The notes beneath the pieces are model-generated. The model had not been told where the DNA came from and made no database searches. It saw only the letters and a program-made list of their open reading frames with translations. A program made the translations under genes and the position numbers. Source: DASUNP01 sp963728545 (GTDB lineage: Bacteria > Acidobacteriota > Blastocatellia > UBA7656). From it: a stretch of DNA of 64,000 bases. Positions within the stretch are counted from its first letter, which is position 1; each line of letters begins with the position of its first letter. Below, piece after piece: positions 25,715 through 36,587 of this stretch. The stretch covers positions 372,001-436,000 of the forward strand of contig CAVSKO010000003.1 in assembly GCA_963728545.1 (NCBI GenBank). The letters are read 5' to 3'.

Positions 25715-28051
25715 ATGAGCAACTTGGGAATAGTCTTTCGGTTCGGCTTCGTCTTAGCAATCATTTCTCTGTTGTCGCTGCCGCACGTCGCGCCGCCGTC
25801 TTCCGCGCAGAGCAGTTCAAGGATAGAGCTTGCCGTAGACACCGCGAACTTAAACCAGGATGGGCTGCTGGCCCTTTTTGGCGATTTGCGCTTTGGCGGC
25901 GACATAGGGCTTCCGGTAGGCGCGGGCGACATAACCGGCGATGGCCGCGCCGACGTGATCTTTTGCCAGATGTACGCGAGCGCAGGCCCGGGCGGCCGCC
26001 AGAATAACGGCCAGGTCAATTTCTACATCAGCGACGGGCGAGACAGCGGCGTCGTAGACGCTTCGACGAACCCGCCCAACATATTCCATTTGATCGGCCA
26101 GAATTCAGGCGATCTTCTCGGCACTTCGGTCGCTACGGGCGATGTCAACGGAGACGGGTTGCGCGACGTTGCGCTTGGCGTTTTCGGAGACGATGGGCCT
26201 GGCAACTCGCGCTTCAACGCGGGCGGAGTCACCCTTGTTTTAGGCTCAAGCAATTTTAATCTCCGGGCCGATATGCAAACTATCGATGGCAATCCGCCGC
26301 CGGGCGTCATCACCATTTACGGAGCGATGGCCAATTCGCGAACGGGCATCTGGGTAGACATAGGCGATATCGATGGCGATGGCTTTGGCGACATCGTTAT
26401 GGGCGCGGACCAGATCAACAGAGGCGGAGGTTTTCACGCGGGCGGCGCGTGCGTCCTGTTCGGCTCGCCGTCGCTCCCTTCGGTAATCGATCTGGCAAGC
26501 AATCAACCTGGCGTGCGAATGATGACCGTGTTAGGCGCAAGCGAAGAAGATCATTGGGGCTCGGCCTTTCACGTGGGCGACCTTAATAATGACGGCATCA
26601 GCGACCTGGCGATTGCCGGAGCTATATTTCGCGATTCGGCCTCTTATGTAACACCGCAAGACCAGGACAGCGGTCACGACGCGAGGGCCGCCAGCTTTAA
26701 CGGCACAAGACCCGGCGCGGGAGAGGCCTATGTCATTTATGGATCACGCGCCCTGCCTGCTTTGATCGATTTGAGGAGTCCGCCGGCCGGATCGACTCAC
26801 GTCATAGGCGCGCGACAGGGAGATTTTCTCGGCTCGCAAATTCACAGCGCCGACATAAACGGCGACGGCAGGCGCGAATTGATAATCGGGGCGCTTCAAG
26901 CATTTGCCCCGGAAAATCGCGGACGAACCGGAGCGGTTTATGTAATCTACGGCTCGCCTCAGTTGCAGGGAGCAACCATAGACATGGCGACTCCTGAGGC
27001 AAGCGGCCTTCAAATCTCGTCCATATATGGCGAAGAGCAACTGGATTGCGGAGGCGATTCTGTGCGCTCGTTTGACATAAATAAAGACGGGCTATCGGAC
27101 CTGTTCATCGGCAGCCCCGAGCACACGTTGAAAGCCGAAGACGTTGGCCAGGATCGCGACGACGCGGGCGATACTAAATTCATATACGGCCAGCGAGATT
27201 TTCTCCCGCCTCTAATAAAGCTGTGGGACCCGCCCGCAAGCCCTCGCATCTTCCGGCTTGCGGGCGCGCACGGCGATCAACAAGGAGTTGATGGCGGCGA
27301 CGAGATGTCCTACAGGCTCACGGGAGGCGACGTAGACGGCGATGGATTTGTCGATTACATTGCAAACGCAATGCATGGCGACGGGTTAGGCAATCGATCT
27401 ACGAACACAGGAAACGTCTACATCTTCAGCGGCAAGAAGCTTTCTGCGAGGCTGGGAATGCTGCCGCCCGACGATGTGCCTGCGCCTGTGATTTCGCAAG
27501 CGAGGCTCCTTTCAAACGGACAGGCGGTCGAGCAGGCCAACGCAGGTCAAAGCGGTCTGCAAATAAGAATCGCTATACAGGGGGGCAGCGTCCCACAAGA
27601 CAGCGAGGTGACGGTTAACGGAACGGTTGTGACCTGGAGCGCGGCGGCGGGAGACATAATTATCAACCTCGATCAAAACCTCGCTATCAGAAACAGCGTC
27701 GGAGAGCTAGTAGTTCGCGTGCGCAGAACGAACCCGCCTTCGGAGTTTTCTAATCAGGTGACGGCGGGGCGGTTGACCGGGCCTGAGATAACTTCGCTCG
27801 GCGTTAAAAGGAAGGGCTCCGGCAAAGTGAAACTGACCATCAGAGGAACGGGGTTCCAGAGCGGCTCGACTGTAACGGTGCTGAATCAAAACGGCCAGAC
27901 GGTTTCGCTAAAATCGGTGACGTTTGTTTCAAGCACGCAGTTCACTGTGGTGATAAAGGGAAGCGCGGCCCCGTCGGGCACGACCTTGCGCGTCAGGGTC
28001 GCAAGCTCCACGGGCATTCAATCGAATGAACGCACAGCTTTGGTCCCGTAA
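25715..28051 (+). CDS. secreted FG-GAP repeat protein with TIG-like C-terminal domain
   Basis: A 778-residue protein with AGGGGG before the ATG and a signal peptide ending near SSAQ. Seven FG-GAP/integrin-alpha-like repeats carry the calcium-loop core DxxGDGxxD: GDITGDGRADVIF, GDVNGDGLRDVALG, GDIDGDGFGDIVMG, GDLNNDGISDLAIA, ADINGDGRRELIIG, FDINKDGLSDLFIG and GDVDGDGFVDYIAN. These should form a beta propeller. The last ~200 residues hold two Ig-like domains, the final one of IPT/TIG type (KVKLTIRGTGFQSGSTVTV). Such proteins are surface or secreted binding proteins; the ligand is unknown. Repeat 4 region has an insertion with DQDSGHDARAASF. Confidence 0.88.
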   Translation: MSNLGIVFRFGFVLAIISLLSLPHVAPPSSAQSSSRIELAVDTANLNQDGLLALFGDLRFGGDIGLPVGAGDITGDGRADVIFCQMYASAGPGGRQNNGQVNFYISDGRDSGVVDASTNPPNIFHLIGQNSGDLLGTSVATGDVNGDGLRDVALGVFGDDGPGNSRFNAGGVTLVLGSSNFNLRADMQTIDGNPPPGVITIYGAMANSRTGIWVDIGDIDGDGFGDIVMGADQINRGGGFHAGGACVLFGSPSLPSVIDLASNQPGVRMMTVLGASEEDHWGSAFHVGDLNNDGISDLAIAGAIFRDSASYVTPQDQDSGHDARAASFNGTRPGAGEAYVIYGSRALPALIDLRSPPAGSTHVIGARQGDFLGSQIHSADINGDGRRELIIGALQAFAPENRGRTGAVYVIYGSPQLQGATIDMATPEASGLQISSIYGEEQLDCGGDSVRSFDINKDGLSDLFIGSPEHTLKAEDVGQDRDDAGDTKFIYGQRDFLPPLIKLWDPPASPRIFRLAGAHGDQQGVDGGDEMSYRLTGGDVDGDGFVDYIANAMHGDGLGNRSTNTGNVYIFSGKKLSARLGMLPPDDVPAPVISQARLLSNGQAVEQANAGQSGLQIRIAIQGGSVPQDSEVTVNGTVVTWSAAAGDIIINLDQNLAIRNSVGELVVRVRRTNPPSEFSNQVTAGRLTGPEITSLGVKRKGSGKVKLTIRGTGFQSGSTVTVLNQNGQTVSLKSVTFVSSTQFTVVIKGSAAPSGTTLRVRVASSTGIQSNERTALVP

Positions 28052-28136
28052 TAATTAGCCGCGTCTGAATGGTTGCAATTCAAGCCGGTAGTTGCGAAGA
28101 CCGTTAGTTTTCTATTATCGTATCTGTTTGGGTTAT

Positions 28137-28218
28137 GCGAAAGTGGCGGAATCGGCAGACGCGCACGGCTTAGGACCGTGTCCCGTAAGGGGTGGGGGTT
28201 CAAGTCCCCCCTTTCGCA
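28137..28218 (+). tRNA. tRNA-Leu (TAG anticodon)
   Basis: A full cloverleaf can be drawn: acceptor GCGAAAG (28137-28143) pairs with CTTTCGC (28211-28217), discriminator A at 28218. The anticodon stem CACGG/CCGTG encloses CTTAGGA, anticodon TAG. A long class II variable arm (TCCCGTAAGGGG) and the T arm GGGGGTTCAAGTCCCCC follow. CCA is not encoded. Confidence 0.96.
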
Positions 28219-28313
28219 CTTATTACAAACAGCAGTAAGCAGAAGGCAACGTCTCTCGCGTTCACCTTCTGCTTCTTGCTTTCCGGCATTTCTAATAGTG
28301 AGGCGAAAAAGAG

Positions 28314-29771
28314 TTGAACATAACAGTCACAGACCAGGAACGATGCAAAAAACAGTTGCGGCTCGAAATTCCCGGAGACAAAGTCAAAGCCGAGACAAAT
28401 GAGGTTGCTGCAAAGCTCGCTCGCACCATAAGTGTTCCAGGCTTTCGACCCGGCCACGTCCCCAGCTCGGTCGTCAAATCCAGATTTCGTAAAGAGCTGC
28501 GCGACGAAGTGCTGTCACACATGCTGCCCGAAGCGCTGAAAACGGCCATCGAAGAAAAGCAGCTCAAAGTCCTCGGCGAGCCTTCGATAGACGAGCTTAA
28601 TTTTGGCGACGACGAATCGATCAACGTCACCATCACTGTAGAGGTGCAGCCGGAATTCGAGCTTTCAAACTACAAGGGCATCTCGCTTGCCAAGCGCGAG
28701 TACAAGATTGGCGACGAAGATGTAGACAAGACCATCGACCGACTGCGCCAGGCCCACGCCGAGCTTGTGCCGGTCGAAGACCGCCCCGCCCAATCGGGCG
28801 ATATAGTCACTGCGAGCATCACCGGAAAGTTTGCCCAATCAAGCAAACAAGATGAGCAACCGGGCGAAGAACCGCAGACGGCAGAAGAACCGCAGACGGC
28901 AGAAGAACTGCAAACGGCAGAAGAACCGGAGACTTCAAAAGACGCGGCGGCCGGCGAAGACGAAGTCACCGAGCAAGATGTCGAGATAGAGCTTGGCGGC
29001 GATGGGGTGTTAAAAGAGTTTACAGAAGCCCTGACTGGCGCGCGCCCCGGCGACACTCGCTCGTTGAGCCTGACTTACGCCGAGGACTACTCGCACGAGC
29101 GTTACGCCGGACGAACCGTAGACTACACGCTCGATGTCACCGCCGTCAGGGTCAAGGAGCTGCCCGAACTGGACGATGAGTTCGCGGGCAGCGTGAGCGA
29201 AGAGCACAAAAGCGTCGATGATCTAAAGTCGGGCATACGCTCGCGGCTTGAGCACGAAGCGGAGCATAAGACCGACGACGAGTTTCGCGGCGCCGTCATG
29301 GATGCCCTGGTCGACCGCAATCGTTTTGACGTGCCTGAGGTTGTCGTCGAGCGCCAGCTCGATTCAAGGTTGAGAATGTTTATTAGCCAGCTTGCGGGCC
29401 AGGGCATGGACCCGCGACGGTTGCAGCTTGATTGGGAGGGGTTGCGCGAGTCTCAGCGCGAGAGAGCGGAGCGCGAGGTGAGAGGATTTTTTATACTCGA
29501 CCGCATTGCCGCCCAGGAGAATATAGAAGTGACGGATGAGGAGCTTGATCGCGAGATTGAACGGCGCGCGGAAGGCACGCGCGAGTCGGCGGCCGTTTTG
29601 AAAGCCCGCTTGACAAAGGAAGAGAGCCTGGATAGTATCAAAGAGCAGGTCAGAAACCGCAAAGCCCTTGATCTTGTAATATCTTCCGCCGATATTCGAA
29701 TAGAAGAAGTCGCAGGGTTAGGTGAGCGAAAAGCGGCGACCGGTAATGAGAGCGAGCAGGCGCAAGAGTAG
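28314..29771 (+). CDS. tig: trigger factor (ribosome-associated chaperone)
   Basis: A 485-residue protein starting with TTG at 28314, ten bases after GAGG. The ribosome-binding domain has SVPGFRPGHVPSSVV (signature GFRxGxxP), followed by a PPIase domain (EDRPAQSGDIVTASITGKF ... DVEIELGGDGVLKEFTEAL ... YAEDYSHERYAGRTVDYTLDVTAVRVKELPELDDEFA) and the helical C-terminal arms. It binds nascent chains at the ribosome exit. Unusual here is a Glu/Thr-rich insertion inside the PPIase domain, made of four copies of EEPQTA (residues 185-208). It heads tig-clpP-clpX-lon, a common order. Confidence 0.95.
   Translation: MNITVTDQERCKKQLRLEIPGDKVKAETNEVAAKLARTISVPGFRPGHVPSSVVKSRFRKELRDEVLSHMLPEALKTAIEEKQLKVLGEPSIDELNFGDDESINVTITVEVQPEFELSNYKGISLAKREYKIGDEDVDKTIDRLRQAHAELVPVEDRPAQSGDIVTASITGKFAQSSKQDEQPGEEPQTAEEPQTAEELQTAEEPETSKDAAAGEDEVTEQDVEIELGGDGVLKEFTEALTGARPGDTRSLSLTYAEDYSHERYAGRTVDYTLDVTAVRVKELPELDDEFAGSVSEEHKSVDDLKSGIRSRLEHEAEHKTDDEFRGAVMDALVDRNRFDVPEVVVERQLDSRLRMFISQLAGQGMDPRRLQLDWEGLRESQRERAEREVRGFFILDRIAAQENIEVTDEELDREIERRAEGTRESAAVLKARLTKEESLDSIKEQVRNRKALDLVISSADIRIEEVAGLGERKAATGNESEQAQE
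28866..28937 (+). repeat. four 18-base tandem units inside tig
   Basis: Units of GAAGAACCGCAGACGGCA start at 28866, 28884, 28902 and 28920. The first two are identical, the third has two changes and the fourth four. Each encodes EE(P/L)(Q/E)T(A/S), so unit number can vary without shifting the frame. Confidence 0.9.
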
Positions 29772-29899
29772 TTCGAGTTCAGTTGAAAGATTCGTGCGCT
29801 TATCCTGTTCGATATAAGTGACGGTGGAAGCACCCAGGCTTCACGGTTCCCTCAAATGTCATAACAAAAAAGCAACTTCCGGCGATGAGCAAAGCACAG

Positions 29900-29905
29900 T
29901 ATAAT
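29900..29905 (+). promoter_or_regulatory. candidate -10 box of clpP, possibly leaderless
   Basis: TATAAT (perfect consensus) ends only 7 bases before the clpP ATG at 29913, so transcription would start at or next to the start codon. The -35 match 17 bases upstream (TTCCGG) is poor, and no Shine-Dalgarno precedes the ATG, which would fit a leaderless transcript. Confidence 0.45.
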
Positions 29906-29912
29906 AATTTAC

Positions 29913-30536
29913 ATGATTGATGATATGCATAACAGCAACGGTCCGCGTCAGGCGCTCGTTCCGATGGTCGTCGAACAGACCGCTCGCGGCGAGCGCGCTT
30001 TCGACATCTATTCGCGCCTTCTTAAAGACAACATCATCTTCATAGGCACGCCGATTGACGACACGATAGCCAATCTGGTCGTTGCCCAGCTTCTTTTTCT
30101 CGAAGCCGAAGACCCGGATCGCGATATATCGCTCTACATAAACAGCCCCGGAGGATCGATCACGGCAGGCATGGCGATATACGACACGATGCAGTTTATA
30201 AAGCCGGATGTGACTACGATCTGCGTCGGGCAGTGCGCTTCGATGGGAGCCTTGCTGCTGGCCGCAGGCGCGGCGGGCAAGCGTTATGCTCTGCCGAACT
30301 CGCGCATACTTATACACCAGCCTTCGATGGGCGGAATTTCGGGCCAGGCTACCGACATCAGAATCCACGCCGAAGAGATCATGCGCATGCGCCAGTTGAC
30401 TAGCCAGATTCTGGCAAAGCACAGCGGCCAATCGATGGAAGTCATTGAGCACGACGTCGAGCGCGACAGGATAATGAGCGCGTTTCAAGCTAAAGAGTAC
30501 GGTTTGATCGATCAGGTGATAACGCACCGCGAGTAG
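29913..30536 (+). CDS. clpP: ATP-dependent Clp protease proteolytic subunit
   Basis: A 207-residue ClpP. Core motifs are complete: DRDISLYINSPGGSITAGMA, the catalytic Ser in TICVGQCASMGALLLAAGA, the catalytic His in RILIHQPSMGG, and the catalytic Asp in EHDVERDRIMSA. It forms the heptameric protease chamber that degrades proteins fed by ClpX or other AAA+ unfoldases. It is followed by a hairpin and then clpX, its partner. An alternative ATG at 29925 exists. The start lacks a Shine-Dalgarno. Confidence 0.97.
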   Translation: MIDDMHNSNGPRQALVPMVVEQTARGERAFDIYSRLLKDNIIFIGTPIDDTIANLVVAQLLFLEAEDPDRDISLYINSPGGSITAGMAIYDTMQFIKPDVTTICVGQCASMGALLLAAGAAGKRYALPNSRILIHQPSMGGISGQATDIRIHAEEIMRMRQLTSQILAKHSGQSMEVIEHDVERDRIMSAFQAKEYGLIDQVITHRE

Positions 30537-30560
30537 AAAGAGTGTGTGATGGCGGATCAA

Positions 30561-30600
30561 AAAAAGGATAAGCCAAAAAAAGGCTTTCTTTTTTATCCTT
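30561..30600 (+). terminator. hairpin with U-rich tail between clpP and clpX
   Basis: AAGCC at 30570-30574 pairs with GGCTT at 30582-30586, followed by TCTTTTTT. An outer pair AAGGATAA (30564-30571) and TTATCCTT (30593-30600) strengthens the symmetry. It may terminate or attenuate clpP transcripts before clpX. Confidence 0.55.
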
Positions 30601-30673
30601 CATCCTTCATCCTTTATACTTTAGTGAAGCCTCCAAAGCGAAAAGGGTAAACTTCAGGGAGATTGGAGACTGG

Positions 30674-31906
30674 ATGAGAAGAGGCGACGATACATTGCGC
30701 TGCTCGTTTTGCGGCAAATCGCAGAACGAAGTGAAAAAATTGATTGCCGGACCTACCGTTTATATTTGCAACGAATGCATAGATATATGTAACGAAATCA
30801 TCACGGATGACCAGCAGCAAGAGACCGCCGCCCGCCGTCCGCCCCTGCCGAAGCCTGTCGAGATAAAAGAGTTCCTCGACGATTATGTCATCGGCCAGGA
30901 AGAGACGAAAAAGAAGCTGGCCGTCGCCGTATATCAGCATTACAAGCGCGTTGACATGCTCAAGCGGCGCACGACCGACATCGAGATTCAAAAATCGAAT
31001 ATAATGCTTATCGGCCCGACGGGCACCGGCAAGACGCTGCTTGCGCAGACGCTCGCCCGAATGCTAAACGTGCCGTTCACCATCGTTGACGCCACGACGC
31101 TGACGGAAGCCGGTTATGTCGGCGAAGATGTCGAGAACATTATATTGAAGCTCTTGCAGGCGGCTAACGGCGACATCGAGCGCGCGCAGACCGGAATAAT
31201 CTATATAGACGAGATCGATAAGATTTGCCGCAAGGATGAGAACCCTTCGATCACGCGCGACGTGTCGGGCGAAGGCGTCCAGCAGGCGTTGCTGAAGATA
31301 CTCGAAGGAACGGTGGCCAACGTGCCGCCGCAGGGCGGTCGCAAGCACCCTCATCAGGAGTTCTTCCCCGTTGACACGACGAACATACTCTTTATCTGCG
31401 GCGGCGCTTTCGTAGGGCTTGAGAAGGTGATCGAAAAGCGCATAGGCAAGAAAGCGCTCGGATTCAACGCGAACGTCAAGAGCGCGCGCAAGCAACGATT
31501 GAGCGAGACGCTCTCGCAGGTCGAGCCTGAAGATTTGATAAAGTTCGGACTGATACCTGAGTTCGTCGGGCGACTCCCGGTTTGCGGGACGCTTCACGAA
31601 CTGGACGAAGCGGCGATGGTCGAGATATTGACTCAGCCGAAAAACGCGCTCGTCAAGCAGTATCAGAAATTGTTCGAGTACGAAGGCGTCAAGCTGCGCT
31701 TCACGGATGAAGCCTTGTCGGCGGTCGCACACATGGCCTGCGCTCGAAAGGTCGGCGCCCGAGGGCTGAGGATGATACTCGAAGAGCTGATGCTCGACGT
31801 CATGTACATGTTGCCGTCCCACAAGAAGGTCAAGGAGTTTGTTGTAACGCGCGAGATGGTCGAAAACCGCCGCGCAACGTTCCCCGTCCTGGAGAAAGCC
31901 GGTTAG
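30674..31906 (+). CDS. clpX: Clp protease ATP-binding subunit ClpX
   Basis: A 410-residue ClpX with GGAGACTGG just before the ATG. The N-terminal zinc domain has CSFCGKSQ and CNECIDIC (four Cys). The AAA+ module has Walker A GPTGTGKT, Walker B IIYIDEIDK, the pore loop GYVGED, the sensor region and the IGF-type loop replaced by KRIGKKALGFN. It unfolds tagged proteins and passes them to ClpP. Its place behind clpP and before lon is the standard quality-control cluster. Confidence 0.97.
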   Translation: MRRGDDTLRCSFCGKSQNEVKKLIAGPTVYICNECIDICNEIITDDQQQETAARRPPLPKPVEIKEFLDDYVIGQEETKKKLAVAVYQHYKRVDMLKRRTTDIEIQKSNIMLIGPTGTGKTLLAQTLARMLNVPFTIVDATTLTEAGYVGEDVENIILKLLQAANGDIERAQTGIIYIDEIDKICRKDENPSITRDVSGEGVQQALLKILEGTVANVPPQGGRKHPHQEFFPVDTTNILFICGGAFVGLEKVIEKRIGKKALGFNANVKSARKQRLSETLSQVEPEDLIKFGLIPEFVGRLPVCGTLHELDEAAMVEILTQPKNALVKQYQKLFEYEGVKLRFTDEALSAVAHMACARKVGARGLRMILEELMLDVMYMLPSHKKVKEFVVTREMVENRRATFPVLEKAG

Positions 31907-31961
31907 TCTTTGCCATTTCAAATATCAAATTTGAGATTCAAAGCCTGACCCCCATCTAATC

Positions 31962-34397
<2,436 letters not shown>

Positions 34398-34399
34398 AA

Positions 34400-34468
34400 G
34401 TGATGAGTGATGAGTGATGAGTAATGAGTAAAAGCAAGACTCATCACTCATCACTCATCACTCATCAC
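34400..34468. repeat. heptamer palindrome, copy 2 (between lon and engB)
   Basis: Arms of 30 bases (34400-34429 and 34439-34468) match at 29 positions. Each arm is four tandem 7-base units (GTGATGA, last one GTAATGA). Loop AAAAGCAAG lies between. The right arm ends two bases before the engB start codon, and the left arm begins two bases after the lon stop. Confidence 0.9.
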
Positions 34469-34470
34469 TT

Positions 34471-35064
34471 ATGAAAATCAAGCGCGCCGAGTTTGTAAAG
34501 AGCGCCACCAGCCCCGATCATTACCCTCGTGATGGCAGACCCGAAATTGCTTTCATGGGTCGGAGCAACGTAGGCAAGTCAAGTTTGATAAATAGCCTGC
34601 TGGGTGTAAAAGGGTTAGCGCGAACAAGCTCCACGCCGGGACGCACACAGCTTATCAATTTTTTTTTGATAAACGACGCTTTTTATTTCGTAGATCTTCC
34701 CGGCTACGGATATGCGCGAGTGCCGACCGAAATCAAGCGTGAGTGGGGGCCGATGGTTGAGAAATACCTTGCAACGAGGCCCAATCTTATGCTATCAATT
34801 GCGATCACGGATTCGAGGCACGAGCCCACCCAGTTAGACCTGCTGATGAAAGAATGGTTAGAGTCTAAGGGAAAGCCATTCATCGTCGTCGCAACAAAGG
34901 CCGACAAGCTCAGTGGAAACAAATTAAGGGCCAGTCTCAGCCGCGCTTCGGCTCGGTTTGGAGAGAATGAAACAATAATTCCCTATTCAGCAGTCACACG
35001 CCAGGGCGCTGATCGCATCTGGAAAGAAATCACCCAACGGATTTCGGACTTTCATGGCGGATAA
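34471..35064 (+). CDS. engB: ribosome biogenesis GTPase EngB/YsxC
   Basis: A 197-residue GTPase with all G motifs: G1 GRSNVGKSS, G2 TSSTPGRTQ, G3 DLPGYGYA, G4 ATKADKL and G5 YSAVTRQG. EngB helps assemble the large ribosomal subunit and is usually essential. Its ATG is two bases after a TGATGAG palindrome, so the mRNA upstream would fold into a long hairpin and has no Shine-Dalgarno. Translation may depend on coupling to lon or on that hairpin. It is commonly placed next to lon, as here. Confidence 0.96.
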   Translation: MKIKRAEFVKSATSPDHYPRDGRPEIAFMGRSNVGKSSLINSLLGVKGLARTSSTPGRTQLINFFLINDAFYFVDLPGYGYARVPTEIKREWGPMVEKYLATRPNLMLSIAITDSRHEPTQLDLLMKEWLESKGKPFIVVATKADKLSGNKLRASLSRASARFGENETIIPYSAVTRQGADRIWKEITQRISDFHGG

Positions 35065-35205
35065 TGCGCTGGTAGCGCACCGCGATTTCGGGTTGCGGAT
35101 TGAAGATTAAGCTCTTGCATACCGAACCGGCATTGCTCAACTCATAATCAACGATCTGAAACTTGATTTCTCTAACCTAAAACTCCAAGAGGACTTCAAA
35201 AGACA

Positions 35206-36477
35206 ATGGCAGAAGAAGTAAATGAATTGATGGACATAGGCGAGCTTAAAGAGATGTCAATCTCGAAGCTCACCCACATAGCAAAAGACCTGGACATCCC
35301 CGGCGCTACCGGCATGCGAAAGCAGGAGTTGATCTTCAAGATACTGCAGGCGCAGACCGAAAAGAGCGGCCTCATCTTCTCGGAAGGCGTACTAGAGACG
35401 CTGCCCGACGGGTTCGGCTTTCTGCGCGCCCCGGATTATAACTACCTGCCGGGACCGGACGATATTTACGTCAGCCCTTCGCAGATACGCAAATTCGATC
35501 TGCGAACGGGCGATACGATCTCGGGCCAGATACGACCCCCGAAAGAAGGCGAGCGATACTTTGCGCTCATCAAAGTCGAGGCGATCAACTTCGAGCCGCC
35601 GGAGATGGCGCGCGACAGGGTCTTTTTCGACAACCTCACGCCGCTCTACCCGGATGAAAAACTGAGGCTCGAAACCGACTCGGAAAACCTCGCCGCTCGC
35701 GTGCTCGACCTGATGACGCCGATAGGCAAAGGGCAACGCGCGCTTATCGTAGCCCCGCCCCGCACCGGCAAGACCATGCTGCTACAGAACATCGCAAACT
35801 CGATTACGCGCAATCACCCCGAAGTGACGCTGATCGTGTTGCTGATCGACGAGCGGCCCGAAGAGGTCACAGACATGCAGCGAAGCGTGCACGGCGAAGT
35901 CATAAGCTCGACGTTCGACGAGCCGCCGACGCGCCACGTGCAGGTCGCCGACATGGTCATAGAGAAAGCCAAGCGGCTGGTCGAGTACAAGCGCGACGTG
36001 GTGATACTGCTCGATTCGATCACGCGACTTGCGCGCGCGCACAACTCGGTCGTGCCGCCGTCGGGCAAGATACTGTCGGGCGGTATCGATTCGAACGCGC
36101 TTCAAAAGCCCAAGCGGTTCTTCGGGTCTGCGCGAAACATCGAGGAGGGCGGGAGCCTGACGATCATCGCGACGGCGCTCATCGACACGGGCTCGCGCAT
36201 GGACGACGTGATCTTTGAAGAGTTCAAAGGAACGGGCAACCTGGAAATCAACCTCGACCGCAAGCTCACCGAAAAGCGCATATTCCCGTCTATCGATATC
36301 AACAAGTCGGGCACGCGCAAAGAAGAGCTGCTGCTGGCGCAGGCCGATTTCAACCGCATCATCGTGCTCCGTCGAGTGCTCTCACAGCTTTCGCCAACGG
36401 AGGCGATGGAGCTGCTTTTGGACAAGCTCGGCAGGACCAAGTCGAACTCGGACTTCCTCGACTCCATGCAGTCCTAA
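35206..36477 (+). CDS. rho: transcription termination factor Rho
   Basis: A 423-residue Rho with AGAGG before the ATG. The N-terminal Rho-N helical domain (ELKEMSISKLTHIAKDLDI) precedes the cold-shock RNA-binding domain (LETLPDGFGFLRAPDYNY, DIYVSPSQIRKFDLRTGD). The ATPase core has Walker A APPRTGKTMLLQ, Walker B VVILLDSITRLARAHN, and the Q- and R-loop regions (SGGIDSNALQKPKRFFGSARNIEEGGSLT). It is a hexameric RNA helicase that ends transcription. A palindrome follows the stop. Confidence 0.97.
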   Translation: MAEEVNELMDIGELKEMSISKLTHIAKDLDIPGATGMRKQELIFKILQAQTEKSGLIFSEGVLETLPDGFGFLRAPDYNYLPGPDDIYVSPSQIRKFDLRTGDTISGQIRPPKEGERYFALIKVEAINFEPPEMARDRVFFDNLTPLYPDEKLRLETDSENLAARVLDLMTPIGKGQRALIVAPPRTGKTMLLQNIANSITRNHPEVTLIVLLIDERPEEVTDMQRSVHGEVISSTFDEPPTRHVQVADMVIEKAKRLVEYKRDVVILLDSITRLARAHNSVVPPSGKILSGGIDSNALQKPKRFFGSARNIEEGGSLTIIATALIDTGSRMDDVIFEEFKGTGNLEINLDRKLTEKRIFPSIDINKSGTRKEELLLAQADFNRIIVLRRVLSQLSPTEAMELLLDKLGRTKSNSDFLDSMQS

Positions 36478-36490
36478 TAAGGGAAGAAGA

Positions 36491-36576
36491 TTCGCGCGCG
36501 GCGGGCGCAGAGTTTTTCTCTGTGCCCGCCGCGCGCGAAGCGCATCATCGGCCATCCTGCGTCTGTGGCGGTAAGA
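36491..36576. repeat. ACACAGAGG-family palindrome, copy 2 (degenerate)
   Basis: Arms 36491-36512 and 36518-36539 match at 21 of 22 positions, with the mismatch still pairing G-U. The downstream flank GCGCATCATCGGCCATCCTG to 36576 matches the inner part of copy 3 at 40946-41065, showing the shared origin; the outer left arm is missing here. Confidence 0.75.
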
Positions 36577-36587
36577 TGTAATCCCAT

